Positions 1-8,381 of a DNA stretch of 64,000 nt are shown one piece after another. The stretch is from an uncultured Chlorobiaceae bacterium. GTDB taxonomy: Bacteria > Bacteroidota > Chlorobiia > Chlorobiales > Chlorobiaceae. The translations under genes were made by a program, and so were the position numbers. The stretch's first letter is position 1, and the number at the start of each line of letters is the position of its first letter. The stretch is from assembly GCA_903822595.1 (NCBI GenBank), contig CAIJPS010000074.1, forward strand, positions 32,081 through 96,080. The letters are read 5' to 3'. The notes beneath the pieces were generated by a model. It was given only the letters and a program-made list of their open reading frames with translations. It ran no database searches and was not told the DNA's origin.

Positions 1-451
1 CGTAATCGGTCAGTTTGGCAACCGGGAACTCCAGCGTATGGCGGCATCCCAGCACAGAAAAACCATAAGAGGCCGGTTTCCACATCTTGTGTTCATCGGC
101 GAGCACAGCCAAACTTGCTACAGGCCTTTTGTAGCGGTCAAAAATCCGGTAGTTGTACACAAACATTCGTTCGGCAAACTCAGACTGCCTTTTGCCCTGC
201 ACTTCAACGTGGATGTAGATCCAGCTTTCAATGCCACAAAGCTCGGTCACCCTGACCAGCTTGTCAACATAGCGTGTGCCCAGTTCAGCATCCTGCACCA
301 CCGCCCGCAACTCTTTATCCAAAAAAATATGCTCCTTCGCCCAATCAATTTGGGCATAAGCATCCGGGAAATAAAACGACATAAACTCAGAAAAATATTG
401 CTCTATAGCCTCCTTCCACGGGCTGTCGTAACGATCATTCGCGCTCTCCAT
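1..451 (-). CDS. Rpn/YhgA-like PD-(D/E)XK family protein, 3' end beyond the window
   Basis: The reverse strand reads open from an ATG at 451 to the window edge, giving the first 150 residues of a protein that continues outside. It begins MESANDRYDSPWKEAIEQYF and contains HVEVQGKRQSEFAERMFVYN, which matches the N-terminal nuclease core of the Rpn/YhgA-like (transposase_31, DUF4351-associated) family; the E-x-Q in HVEVQG is the usual catalytic pair. Such proteins are recombination-promoting DNA endonucleases or uncharacterised relatives and are abundant in Chlorobi and cyanobacteria. A purine-rich AAGGAAGG sits almost against the start codon. Family placement is confident; the function of this copy is not known. 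Confidence 0.75.
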   Translation of the reverse strand, partial: MESANDRYDSPWKEAIEQYFSEFMSFYFPDAYAQIDWAKEHIFLDKELRAVVQDAELGTRYVDKLVRVTELCGIESWIYIHVEVQGKRQSEFAERMFVYNYRIFDRYKRPVASLAVLADEHKMWKPASYGFSVLGCRHTLEFPVAKLTDY

Positions 452-754
452 ACCTTCCTTTTTGTTTCAACACCATCACCTCAGCGGAGCTGCAGTATTG
501 CGGCAACAATCCACAATCAGCCACAATCACTTCAAATATATCTCCGATGGCCCGTAAAACAAAATAATTCAGGCACCCGCTAACCCTCCTGTTCGAGCAG
601 GCGCTCGACTCTCTATCAAAAACTCGGTCAAACGATTGGCTCTCCGCTGAATGAGCCTGCACACGACAATTGGAAAGGTAATCACTGAACTCTATCTTGC
701 CTGTTCACGATGACGTGAGGATGCAAGCTTTTATACAATAAGGGAGAGGGTGAT
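452..754. other. Intergenic stretch without a convincing gene
   Basis: This 300-base gap separates the divergent Rpn-like gene and the AlbA_2 gene. Short frames exist on both strands but none has a recognisable motif or good start. The last bases hold a strong purine-rich ribosome binding site (AAGGGAGAGGG, around 739-749) for the next gene. I see no repeat, RNA or terminator here. Confidence 0.5.
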
Positions 755-1906
755 ATGAACGAGATTGAACTACGCGCCATTCTTGCAGTTGGTGAGGATA
801 GCCATAACCAGTTCAAGCAGAATTTCACCAATGCTGATGCTCTGGCGGCTGAGCTGATTGCATTTGCCAATTGTGCAGGAGGAACATTGTTCATTGGTGT
901 GGCTGATAATGGCAAGGTGTCGGGGCTTGAGGCGACAGATGTTATGAGGCTCAACCAGTTATTGTCGAACGCCGCCTCACAAAATGTTCGTCCGCCACTT
1001 AATCCGTTATCAACAAATGTTCCTACTTCGGATGGCCTCGTTATGGTGGTTGATGTCGCTGAAGGATTGAACAAACCTTACGTAGACACTCTTGGCCGGA
1101 TATGGGTAAAAAGTGGCGCTGACAAACGACATGTGACGGCACGTGAGGAGATGCAGCGAATGTTTCAACAATCTGGTCTGCTCTATGCGGATGAAGTGCC
1201 GGTTCAATATGCAACGCTTGATGCGCTGAACCAGAAAGAGCTGAACGACTATTTTGAGCGCCGATACCATAAATCAATTGAAGCAACTGGCCTGGGGTTG
1301 CCCAAACTTATGCAAAACCTGAGTCTGGCACACAATGGTGTGCCAAATCTGGCGGCACTGCTTCTTTTCGGCAATGCCCCACATACACTCAAGCCTGCTT
1401 TTATTATCAAGGCCGTAGCGTTTCCCGGTACCGTGCTGCACGACAATCACTATCTCGACAGCGAAGATATTGATGGAAACCTCCCTGAACAATATCGACG
1501 CGCCATCGCTTTTATCAAGCGCAATCTCCGCCACGTACAGGGTAATCAAGGTTTCAACAGTCCCGGACAACTTGAAGTACCCGAAGCCGTCTTTGAAGAG
1601 CTGCTGGTCAATGCGTTGGTACATCGCGACTACTTCATCAGCGCACCAATACGGTTGCTCATTTTTTCCGACCGTATAGAAATTATCAGCCCCGGTCACC
1701 TGCCAAACCATCTCGATGTTGAACAGATCCGCTTTGGTTTATCCAATCTACGCAACCCTGTACTGGTCTCTCACGCTTTTTATATGCTCCCCTACCGAGG
1801 CATCGGGAGTGGCATCCCGCGAGCTACTGAGGCGTGGCCGCATATCGACCTGATCGACGACCGACGCGGCAATCAGTTTAAAGCCATTATCAGGCGAATC
1901 ACATAG
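755..1906 (+). CDS. AlbA_2 domain / RecG-like C-terminal ATP-binding protein, putative transcriptional regulator
   Basis: The 383-residue protein has an N-terminal AlbA_2 (Schlafen-type) nucleic-acid-binding domain at roughly residues 10-125, recognised from the ESHNQFK-like opening, the AFANCAGGTLFIGVADNG segment and the D-G-x-x-x-V-x-V strand pattern. The C-terminal third has a GHKL/HATPase_c_4-like block with EELLVNALVHRDY and later DRIEIISPG, as in proteins often annotated as RecG-like helicase or transcriptional regulator although they have no helicase motifs. The start is set by a strong Shine-Dalgarno sequence. It stands alone between two Rpn-family sequences, which suggests an accessory locus. 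Its target is unknown; it may take part in stress or defence responses. Confidence 0.8.
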   Translation: MNEIELRAILAVGEDSHNQFKQNFTNADALAAELIAFANCAGGTLFIGVADNGKVSGLEATDVMRLNQLLSNAASQNVRPPLNPLSTNVPTSDGLVMVVDVAEGLNKPYVDTLGRIWVKSGADKRHVTAREEMQRMFQQSGLLYADEVPVQYATLDALNQKELNDYFERRYHKSIEATGLGLPKLMQNLSLAHNGVPNLAALLLFGNAPHTLKPAFIIKAVAFPGTVLHDNHYLDSEDIDGNLPEQYRRAIAFIKRNLRHVQGNQGFNSPGQLEVPEAVFEELLVNALVHRDYFISAPIRLLIFSDRIEIISPGHLPNHLDVEQIRFGLSNLRNPVLVSHAFYMLPYRGIGSGIPRATEAWPHIDLIDDRRGNQFKAIIRRIT

Positions 1907-1972
1907 CGAATGTGGCAGCCTTGCTTGAAGCTGAGTATCTATTGTAGCAGAAATCCATCGCCTGTCAATTCT

Positions 1973-2266
1973 TTATGAAGGGTCAGCGTTCCCGAACACA
2001 GCTTCCAGAGTCGGGGCAGTGAAAATCGCTTTAGCCCAAGCCTCCAGCTCCTCTTCCCTGGCACATCCTAACTGCTCAAATACCCACTGCGGCAACACGC
2101 CAAAACGATACTCAAGTTGCTTTTCCAGCAGGCTGGATATGCCCTTGGCTACACCTTTGGCGATACCTATTCTTTCCACGCTCGAAATGTATTGCACTTT
2201 TTCTCTCTCCTCAATTGTTTCAAGTTCTTGCCAAACCTTCTCTCCTTTTCGTGCAATGAGCTGTGA
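1973..2266 (-). pseudogene. Remnant of an Rpn/YhgA-like gene (C-terminal end only)
   Basis: Reverse-strand codons from 2266 to 1973 read SQLIARKGEKVWQELETIEE, then a segment with QYISSVERIGIAKG, then LEKQLEYRFGVLPQWVFEQL, ending in a stop. This is the typical C-terminal end of the Rpn/YhgA-like family, including the conserved APTLEAVFG close to the terminus. The N-terminal nuclease core is missing and an in-frame TAA at 2267-2269 closes the frame upstream. A GTG at 2197 could start a 74-residue product, but there is no convincing ribosome binding site. I read it as a decayed gene of the same family as the one at the left edge. Confidence 0.7.
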
Positions 2267-2456
2267 TTATCAGGAAGAGGCAGGGTAAACAATGAGATTA
2301 AACCGACAAAACCGGGTTAAAAAATCAGGAGAGTTCCACAAAAAGAGGTGAGGGCAAAAGGGCCCCTTTTCCAGTTTGCGCTTCATCATTTTCACGCTTA
2401 ATGTGTATCTTCCGAATACAAAGCCCTGCTTTCCGTTACCTGACTATCTCCCGACC

Positions 2457-3764
2457 ATGACACTACGCTCATACTTCGATTTCGACCGGCACGGTACCAG
2501 TTACCGCCAGGAGACACTTGCTGGTATCACCACCTTCTTTACACTCTCCTATATCATTATTGTCAATCCGGCCATCCTTGCGGCGGCGGGTATTCCGAAA
2601 GGTGCCTCGATGACGGCGACCATCCTCACCTCCATCTTTGGCACGCTGCTGATGGGGATTTACGCCAAACGCCCTTTTGCCGTAGCTCCCTACATGGGCG
2701 AAAATGCCTTTATTGCCTATACGGTGGTGCAGACGCTCGGTTACTCGTGGCAGACGGCGATGGCGGCAATCTTTATCGGCGGTGTGCTCTTCACCCTGAT
2801 CACCATCGGGGGGCTGCGCCAATGGTTGGCTGAGGCAATTCCCTCTTCGCTCAAACACAGCTTTTCGGGAGGAATCGGTCTTTTTCTCGCCTTTCTCGGC
2901 CTCAGTGAGATGGGTGTTGTGACGCTCGGAGTGCCCGGTGCACCGGTACAGCTCGGCAATATTGCACAGCTCCCGGTACTGTTGAGCCTTGGCGGGCTGC
3001 TCCTCACCGCTGTACTTCTCATCCAGCGGGTGACCGGTGCCATTCTTGCCGGAATGGCAGTGACGACGGCAGCTTTTCTTTTAACGGGCCTTGTTCCCCT
3101 GCCTGCAACGGCGTTCAGTATGCCGCCCTCCATCGAACCGATCTTTATGAAAATCGACCTGCAGGGAGCGCTGACCTGGGGGTTTGCCAGCGTTATCATC
3201 AGTGTGCTGGTGATGGATTTTGTTGATACCATGGGTACCCTTTTCGGCTTGTCGTCAAGAGCCAACCTGCTGGATGAAAAGGATAACCTGCCGGAGATTG
3301 AAAGGCCGATGCTGGTCGATGCGCTCTCAACCATCGCCGCTTCGCTCTTCGGAACCACCACGGCGGGCGTCTATATCGAATCAGCTGCCGGTATTGAACA
3401 GGGTGGAAAAACCGGATTTACCGCGCTTGTTGTGGCCGCCCTCTTCGCTCTGGCCCTCTTCTTTTCACCCGTGCTCACCATTGTGCCGCCTTACGCCTAC
3501 GGGCCAGCGCTGGTGGTGGTCGGCATGTTCATGCTGCAATCGGTGACGAAGATGGATTTCAGCGACTACAGTGAGCTTCTCCCGGCCTTTTTGACCATTG
3601 CCCTTATGATCTTCACCTTCAATATCGGCGTCGGTATAACTGCCGGATTTATTGCCTATGTTCTCCTGAAACTCTTTACCGGAAGGGTACGCGAAGTGCG
3701 AGGCGGGATGTGGATTCTTGCCGGACTCTCGTTTACCTTCTATCTTTTTTATCCCTATCATTAA
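2457..3764 (+). CDS. NCS2 family purine permease (AzgA/PbuG type)
   Basis: This is a 435-residue membrane protein with about twelve hydrophobic segments. It matches the AzgA-like branch of nucleobase transporters (hypoxanthine, guanine or adenine with proton symport): the opening FDFDRHGTSYRQETLAGITTF, the NPAIL stretch, PYMGENAF, and the later DFVDTMGTLFGL and GTTTAGVYIESAAGI blocks are all family hallmarks. The frame is open upstream to 2376, but the ATG at 2457 places the protein start where homologues begin, so I use it. The gene after it starts 14 bases past the stop, so the two are probably co-transcribed. The exact substrate cannot be read from sequence. Confidence 0.88.
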   Translation: MTLRSYFDFDRHGTSYRQETLAGITTFFTLSYIIIVNPAILAAAGIPKGASMTATILTSIFGTLLMGIYAKRPFAVAPYMGENAFIAYTVVQTLGYSWQTAMAAIFIGGVLFTLITIGGLRQWLAEAIPSSLKHSFSGGIGLFLAFLGLSEMGVVTLGVPGAPVQLGNIAQLPVLLSLGGLLLTAVLLIQRVTGAILAGMAVTTAAFLLTGLVPLPATAFSMPPSIEPIFMKIDLQGALTWGFASVIISVLVMDFVDTMGTLFGLSSRANLLDEKDNLPEIERPMLVDALSTIAASLFGTTTAGVYIESAAGIEQGGKTGFTALVVAALFALALFFSPVLTIVPPYAYGPALVVVGMFMLQSVTKMDFSDYSELLPAFLTIALMIFTFNIGVGITAGFIAYVLLKLFTGRVREVRGGMWILAGLSFTFYLFYPYH

Positions 3765-3778
3765 ACCCTGAACAACGA

Positions 3779-4639
3779 ATGCTGAACGCGAAACTGCGCA
3801 TAGCCCAGATTGATTGTACGCTAGCCAATTTTGATGAAAATCTTGCACAACACTGCGCCCTGACGGAAGAGGCCATACGGGATGGGGTTGATGCCATCGC
3901 CTTCCCCGAGCTTTCACTCACGGGGTACAATGTTCAGGATGCGGCACAGGATATTGCCATGCACATTGAGGATGCCCGATTCGCCCCCTTGCGCGAGCTG
4001 AGCAGTAAGATCACCATTATCTGCGGCAGCATTGAGCTGAGCAATGATTATGGCGTCTATAACTCAGCGTTTATGTTTGAGGATGGGGTTGGCCGCAGTG
4101 TCCATCGCAAAATTTACCTGCCCACCTACGGCATGTTTGAGGAGCTGCGCTATTTTTCTGCCGGGCAGCAGATCAAGGCGGTCACATCAAAACGGCTTGG
4201 CCGAATCGGCGTGGCCATCTGCGAGGATTTCTGGCATGTCTCGGTGCCTTACCTGCTGGCTCATCAGGGGGCCAAGCTGCTCTTTGTGCTGATGTCGAGC
4301 CCGTTGCGCATGTCGCCCGGAAGCGGCAATCCGGCGATTGTAACCCAGTGGCAGACTATTGCTTCGACCTACTCCTTTCTCTTCAGCAGCTATGTCGCCT
4401 GCGTCAACCGTGTAGGCAATGAGGACAGCTTTACCTACTGGGGCAACTCCTCTTTGAACGGGCCGGATGGCACCGTCCTCTGTGCCGCTCCCCTTTTCAA
4501 ACAATCTGTGATAGACGCTTTGGTAAATGTTGCTGAAGTGAAGCGCGCCCGCCTCCACTCGTCACATTTTCTTGACGAAGACCTCCGCCTTATCAGCGCT
4601 GAACTCAGCGAAATTATCGGGCAGGGACGACGGGGGTAA
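3779..4639 (+). CDS. Carbon-nitrogen hydrolase (nitrilase superfamily)
   Basis: The 286-residue protein carries the nitrilase catalytic triad: Glu in FPELSLTGY, Lys in HRKIYLPTYG and Cys in AICEDFWH. The sequence around the cysteine (CEDFWH) resembles the glutaminase domain of NAD synthetase and stand-alone amidases of that branch, but no synthetase domain follows. It starts 14 bases after the purine permease stop, which points to a shared transcript and perhaps a role in nitrogen recovery from purine-derived or other amides; that link is inference. The frame is open further upstream, but the ATG at 3779 gives the normal N-terminus (KLRIAQIDCTLANFDEN). Confidence 0.82.
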   Translation: MLNAKLRIAQIDCTLANFDENLAQHCALTEEAIRDGVDAIAFPELSLTGYNVQDAAQDIAMHIEDARFAPLRELSSKITIICGSIELSNDYGVYNSAFMFEDGVGRSVHRKIYLPTYGMFEELRYFSAGQQIKAVTSKRLGRIGVAICEDFWHVSVPYLLAHQGAKLLFVLMSSPLRMSPGSGNPAIVTQWQTIASTYSFLFSSYVACVNRVGNEDSFTYWGNSSLNGPDGTVLCAAPLFKQSVIDALVNVAEVKRARLHSSHFLDEDLRLISAELSEIIGQGRRG

Positions 4640-5031
4640 GCAAAATATACAATACTATGGGTTAATGGTGAATAATAGTCTCTGTCAGCTTTTTGCTGAT
4701 GTGTTTATTTACTGGAATATTTTTTTATCATTTTACAGTCTGATTGCCGGGAATAAATGCCTGCCGGTGTAAAACAGATCCATTCATTGTCATGATTTCT
4801 TTATTTGCAGGTTTCACTATTTGATTTTTTAAAAATCCCGAATAATAGAAAAGCATTAAACGTTCTGCGCTACCAATATTTCACCTCTATAAGCGCTGGT
4901 ACTCTTGTTTCAATCTCGACAATTAATAGAGACAATTTTGAGTATTATTTTAGAATAGGAAGAAATCAAAATTTATTTTAAATTGGCAGTGTTTCATTGT
5001 ATTAAATTGAATTAATTATCGGATGTTCATC
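4640..5031. other. AT-rich intergenic region upstream of the H-NS-like gene
   Basis: About 390 bases lie between the nitrilase and the H-NS-like gene. They are clearly more AT-rich than the flanking genes and hold no frame with coding character. Runs of T and A could favour DNA bending. I could not assign a promoter with confidence. Such a sequence ahead of an H-NS family gene would suit autoregulation, but this is only a suggestion. Confidence 0.4.
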
Positions 5032-5337
5032 ATGTCAACACTTACAGAAATTCAGGCACAGATAGCCGAGCTTCAGAAGCAGGCTCAGGAAATTATCAAC
5101 GTTGAGCGTAAAGCTGTCATTGATGATATCAAGGCGAAGATGGTTGCTTATGATATCACAGTGGAGGAGCTTGAGAGAAAGGGAAGAGCGGTTAAGTCTG
5201 CACCAAGAAGCCCATCTCCCATCAAGTACAGAAAGAGTGAGAATGAATACTGGGTAGGCAGAGGCCCAAAGCCACAATGGGTCAAGTCCATTGAAAGTGA
5301 AGGTGAAAATATTGAATTATACAGAGTACCGGAATAA
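5032..5337 (+). CDS. H-NS family nucleoid-associated protein
   Basis: The product is about 101 residues. The N-terminal half is a predicted coiled coil (TLTEIQAQIAELQKQAQEII) for oligomerisation. The C-terminal end has YWVGRGPKPQWVKS, which corresponds to the W-x-G-R-G-x-x-P-x-W DNA-binding loop of the H-NS/BpH3 family. These proteins bind curved AT-rich DNA and silence foreign genes. An ATG nine bases further up (5023) is also possible; I chose 5032 because MSTLTEIQ matches typical starts. It is a single gene flanked by an AT-rich region. H-NS relatives are mostly known from Proteobacteria, so its presence here may reflect transfer. Confidence 0.82.
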   Translation: MSTLTEIQAQIAELQKQAQEIINVERKAVIDDIKAKMVAYDITVEELERKGRAVKSAPRSPSPIKYRKSENEYWVGRGPKPQWVKSIESEGENIELYRVPE

Positions 5338-5380
5338 ACAAAGAACTTCTGTTACGATTTAATATTTATATTTTCAGCAA

Positions 5381-5425
5381 CCTCAAGCAGCAACGGGATT
5401 AATATCTATTTCAAGGTGCTTGAGG
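5381..5425. repeat. Inverted repeat between convergent genes
   Basis: CCTCAAGCA at 5381-5389 is perfectly complementary to TGCTTGAGG at 5417-5425, with a 27-base loop. It lies between the 3' ends of the H-NS-like gene and ispE. There is no T-run beside it, so it is not a standard intrinsic terminator, although it might protect mRNA ends. Confidence 0.35.
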
Positions 5426-5462
5426 CTGTTGGGGCAGTGCGAATTTTGATTCCTCTTACTCT

Positions 5463-6326
5463 TTATTGAGCCATAGAAAAACCCGGCGGAGTCAAGCTTG
5501 TGCGATAGGCTTCGGGTAAAAGTTTCATGGCAGCCAGTGCGTCACTCTCGTGCTCAAACAATCCGAAAACCGCTGAGCCACTGCCCGAAAGTGAGGCAAA
5601 GATACTTCCTGCTTCAAGCAAAGTATATTTGACTTGACGAACGGCGGGAAAATGATCGAACACAGCAGACTCGAAATCATTTTCAAAAGCCGATATACCC
5701 TCTTTTTTTTCGTAAAGACAAAGCTCTGATGTCAGTTTTTTCAGATCGGGAAGCTCGCGATCAAAGCGCGGATAGAAATTCTTGTATGCCCAAACCGTTG
5801 CAATGTGCTCTTCGGGAAAAACTGTTACAATGAAATAAGGGAGGGTCAATCCAAGATCATTGAGTTCATCGCCAATACCTCGTGCATAGGCAAGGCCTTT
5901 TATTGCAAGAAAATAGGGGACATCGGCACCAAGTTTCACGGCAAGAGCATGCAACTCTGCTTGAGATACATTGACCTGCCAGAGTGCATTGAGTACCCTG
6001 AGCACCGTTGCGGCATCGCTACTTCCACCTCCAAGCCCTGCACCGAAGGGTACCTGCTTGTGAAGCTTCATGGAGACACCCTTTCTGGTACCGACAAACT
6101 GCTGGAGTAATCTGGCTGCCTTGATACAGAGGTTGTTGTCATCAACCGGAAGGTCGATATTTGAGCAACTCATCGAAATCAGATCGAAGTCGGTGAATTC
6201 GATGGTGTCATACCAGTTGATTGGAGCAAAGATCGTCTCAAGCGTATGATAGCCATCACTGCGTTTACCCGTGATAAGCAGGCCGAGATTGATTTTCGCA
6301 AAGGCTTTGACAATGAGGGGATGCAT
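5463..6326 (-). CDS. ispE: 4-diphosphocytidyl-2-C-methyl-D-erythritol kinase
   Basis: This GHMP-family kinase phosphorylates CDP-methylerythritol in the non-mevalonate isoprenoid pathway, which in this organism feeds carotenoids, quinones and bacteriochlorophyll tails. The 287-residue length is normal. The N-terminal AKINLGLLITGKRSDGYHTL motif and the ATP-binding loop PFGAGLGGGSSDAA at residues 93-106 are diagnostic, and a C-terminal SGSGSAVFGLF glycine-rich motif is present. It is read on the reverse strand, convergent to the H-NS-like gene and divergent from the SPOR protein gene. Confidence 0.95.
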   Translation of the reverse strand: MHPLIVKAFAKINLGLLITGKRSDGYHTLETIFAPINWYDTIEFTDFDLISMSCSNIDLPVDDNNLCIKAARLLQQFVGTRKGVSMKLHKQVPFGAGLGGGSSDAATVLRVLNALWQVNVSQAELHALAVKLGADVPYFLAIKGLAYARGIGDELNDLGLTLPYFIVTVFPEEHIATVWAYKNFYPRFDRELPDLKKLTSELCLYEKKEGISAFENDFESAVFDHFPAVRQVKYTLLEAGSIFASLSGSGSAVFGLFEHESDALAAMKLLPEAYRTSLTPPGFSMAQ

Positions 6327-6417
6327 GGAATGCGATTGATTTTATATGAAAATATTTGGCATATTCAGAGAAGAAAAATCCAAAATGAAACGCTGAACAA
6401 GAATAAACTGCACATCC

Positions 6418-7209
6418 ATGCTTTCGGACAGGACGATATTACGCCTTTGCAAAAGCACTGCACCGTTGTGCCTTGCACTCTTTGTCACGCTGCTCTCACC
6501 ACCCCTCCTGCATTCCGCCGAAGAACGCTCGTATGCACATGAGATACAACAGTATGTCGTCGAAGATAAGGTTTATTTGTTAGAAAATATTCGGCAAAAC
6601 GTCACTCGACCTTCTGAAAAAATGGTTATTGATGCCCTTCTTTCTGAAGATGGCCCGCAGGCAGTAGAACTCTATCAGAAACAATTGAGAGATTATCCGG
6701 ATCCTGCGCTTGATCAGTTCAGCAGCTCACGAATAGCCGCTTACAGCATGGCGCTCGACAGCAGTGCTCCGCTTCCAAAGCTTTCCCGTCCCCTGCTTTC
6801 GCCTGCACCGGATCTGGCAGCCATAAAGGAAAACACCAAGCCACAAACCGCTTCCATCCCGGAAAAGCCAAATCGAGAAGCGGTGACTCCCCTGCCACCT
6901 TTATCAGAGAAACCCATACGGAACACGAAGCCACTCCAGTCACCTTTGCCTGAAAAATTGAAATCGGAATCAACCATTGCAAAGATAAGCGGCTTTACCT
7001 TGCAATTCGGAAGTTTCAAAATCAAAGAGAATGCTGAAGGACTTGCAAAAAAAATATCTCTCTACGAACCGGCGCAAACAATTCAGTTGGGTCAGCTCTA
7101 TAAAGTGCTGCTGAAAAAAAATTATGCATCAAAAGATGATGCGGCTGATATGGTAAAAAAACTGCCGTTCATTGCAATTATTGTTCCGGCCAAAGAGGTG
7201 CAACATTGA
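6418..7209 (+). CDS. Secreted SPOR-domain protein
   Basis: The 263-residue product starts with a hydrophobic signal-like segment (about residues 12-33). A proline- and lysine-rich linker lies at about residues 115-190, and a C-terminal SPOR-like domain follows (GFTLQFGSFKIKENAEGLAK to the end). SPOR domains bind denuded peptidoglycan glycans, so the protein probably acts in the periplasm, perhaps near division sites. Its stop at 7207-7209 is just upstream of the sigma-54 activator start, so the two are likely one transcript. The middle part has no recognisable domain. Confidence 0.72.
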   Translation: MLSDRTILRLCKSTAPLCLALFVTLLSPPLLHSAEERSYAHEIQQYVVEDKVYLLENIRQNVTRPSEKMVIDALLSEDGPQAVELYQKQLRDYPDPALDQFSSSRIAAYSMALDSSAPLPKLSRPLLSPAPDLAAIKENTKPQTASIPEKPNREAVTPLPPLSEKPIRNTKPLQSPLPEKLKSESTIAKISGFTLQFGSFKIKENAEGLAKKISLYEPAQTIQLGQLYKVLLKKNYASKDDAADMVKKLPFIAIIVPAKEVQH

Positions 7210-7229
7210 ATCAGAGGCAAAAAATAGTG

Positions 7230-8381
7230 ATGAAACGAGAGAGCTTGATCATCGGACAATCCATACTGATCTCCCAACTCAAGCAACTTGCCCTCCAGGT
7301 TGCTGAAACCGATATTACGGTATTGATTATTGGAGAAACGGGATCGGGCAAGGATGTACTTGCACGCTTTATCCATGCAAACAGTCCACGAGCAGACAGA
7401 AGCTTTATTCCTGTCAATTGCGGCGCCATTCCCGCTGGTATTCTTGAATCGGAACTTTTCGGCCATGAAAAAGGGGCTTTTACCGGAGCAGTGCAAAACA
7501 GAAAAGGGTACTTTGAAAGTGCCGACAGGGGCACCATTTTTCTTGATGAGATTGGTGAAATGCCTCTTGAAACCCAGGTAAAATTTCTCCGCGTTATTGA
7601 AACCGGGGAGTTTCAACGGGTCGGATCATCGGAAACCATTTACTCCGATGCACGCATTATTGCTGCTACAAACAAAAACATGTACCAGGCTGTTGCAGAA
7701 AAAAATTTTCGGGAGGACCTCTTCTACCGTCTGCGCAGTGTTGAAATCCAGATCCCGCCGCTAAGGGAGAGAGGAAAAGATATTCTTCTGCTTGCCGAAA
7801 CTTTTGTTCATGAGTTTGAACAGAAACACAAAATCCTCTTTGAGGGCTTCAGTCCTGATGCTACGGAGATGCTGATGCGCTATCCCTGGCCAGGCAATGT
7901 CAGAGAACTCAGAAATCTTATAGAATCGCTGCTTGTGCTTGAAAAAGGGAAATACATCACTCCGGAAATTCTTGAAAAACATCTGGTGCAACGCAACCGG
8001 TACAAAAGTCTGGTTCATGATCCAGCCAAGTCGGAAAAAAACGAGCTCCAGGTCATCTACAGCTCGATTATCCAGCTTCGTCAAGAGGTAAGTGATATCC
8101 GTCAACTTCTTCAGCATCTTATTCAAACCAGACCGCTTACTCCGCTGCTTCTGCCTGATGGCTCGGCAACCCATCCACCGTTCACGAATACGTTGAAGCC
8201 CGACTTTGAGGAAAATGGGCACCACAAGCCCACCGAAACACTGCGCTCTCTTGACGAAATAGAAAAAAATTCCATTGCCGAAGCACTTGAAACGTGCAAG
8301 GGAAACAAGAGAAAAACTGCTTTGGCACTTGGTATTACGGAACGGACCCTCTACCGTAAAATCAAGGCTTACGGACTTTAG
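7230..8381 (+). CDS. Sigma-54-dependent transcriptional activator without receiver domain
   Basis: The protein has an intact AAA+ core: Walker A GETGSGKD at about residues 35-42, the sigma-54 contact loop GAFTGA at 82-87, Walker B TIFLDEIGE near 103-111, and an arginine-finger region FREDLFYRL. A Fis-type helix-turn-helix closes the C-terminus (NKRKTALALGITERTLYRKI). There is no N-terminal receiver or sensor, so control must come from elsewhere. The frame is open from a TTG at 7206; I prefer the ATG at 7230, where family members begin. The 3' end overlaps the end of lnt on the other strand by 20 bases. Confidence 0.88.
   Translation: MKRESLIIGQSILISQLKQLALQVAETDITVLIIGETGSGKDVLARFIHANSPRADRSFIPVNCGAIPAGILESELFGHEKGAFTGAVQNRKGYFESADRGTIFLDEIGEMPLETQVKFLRVIETGEFQRVGSSETIYSDARIIAATNKNMYQAVAEKNFREDLFYRLRSVEIQIPPLRERGKDILLLAETFVHEFEQKHKILFEGFSPDATEMLMRYPWPGNVRELRNLIESLLVLEKGKYITPEILEKHLVQRNRYKSLVHDPAKSEKNELQVIYSSIIQLRQEVSDIRQLLQHLIQTRPLTPLLLPDGSATHPPFTNTLKPDFEENGHHKPTETLRSLDEIEKNSIAEALETCKGNKRKTALALGITERTLYRKIKAYGL

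Noticed and set aside
38..583. 181-codon plus-strand frame at the left edge
   Set aside because: It lies opposite the Rpn-like gene, whose reverse-strand translation has clear family motifs. The plus-strand translation has no recognisable features.
435..662. 75-codon reverse frame between the Rpn-like and AlbA_2 genes
   Set aside because: No motif, no ribosome binding site, and it overlaps the start of the Rpn-like gene.
2356..2370. Palindrome AAAAGGGCCCCTTTT upstream of the purine permease
   Set aside because: The centre is one base, so no hairpin can form, and it lies in no clear relation to a promoter. It may be a protein site, but nothing else supports that.
4572..4772. 66-codon frame after the nitrilase gene
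   Set aside because: It overlaps the nitrilase 3' end and the rest is low-complexity AT-rich sequence.
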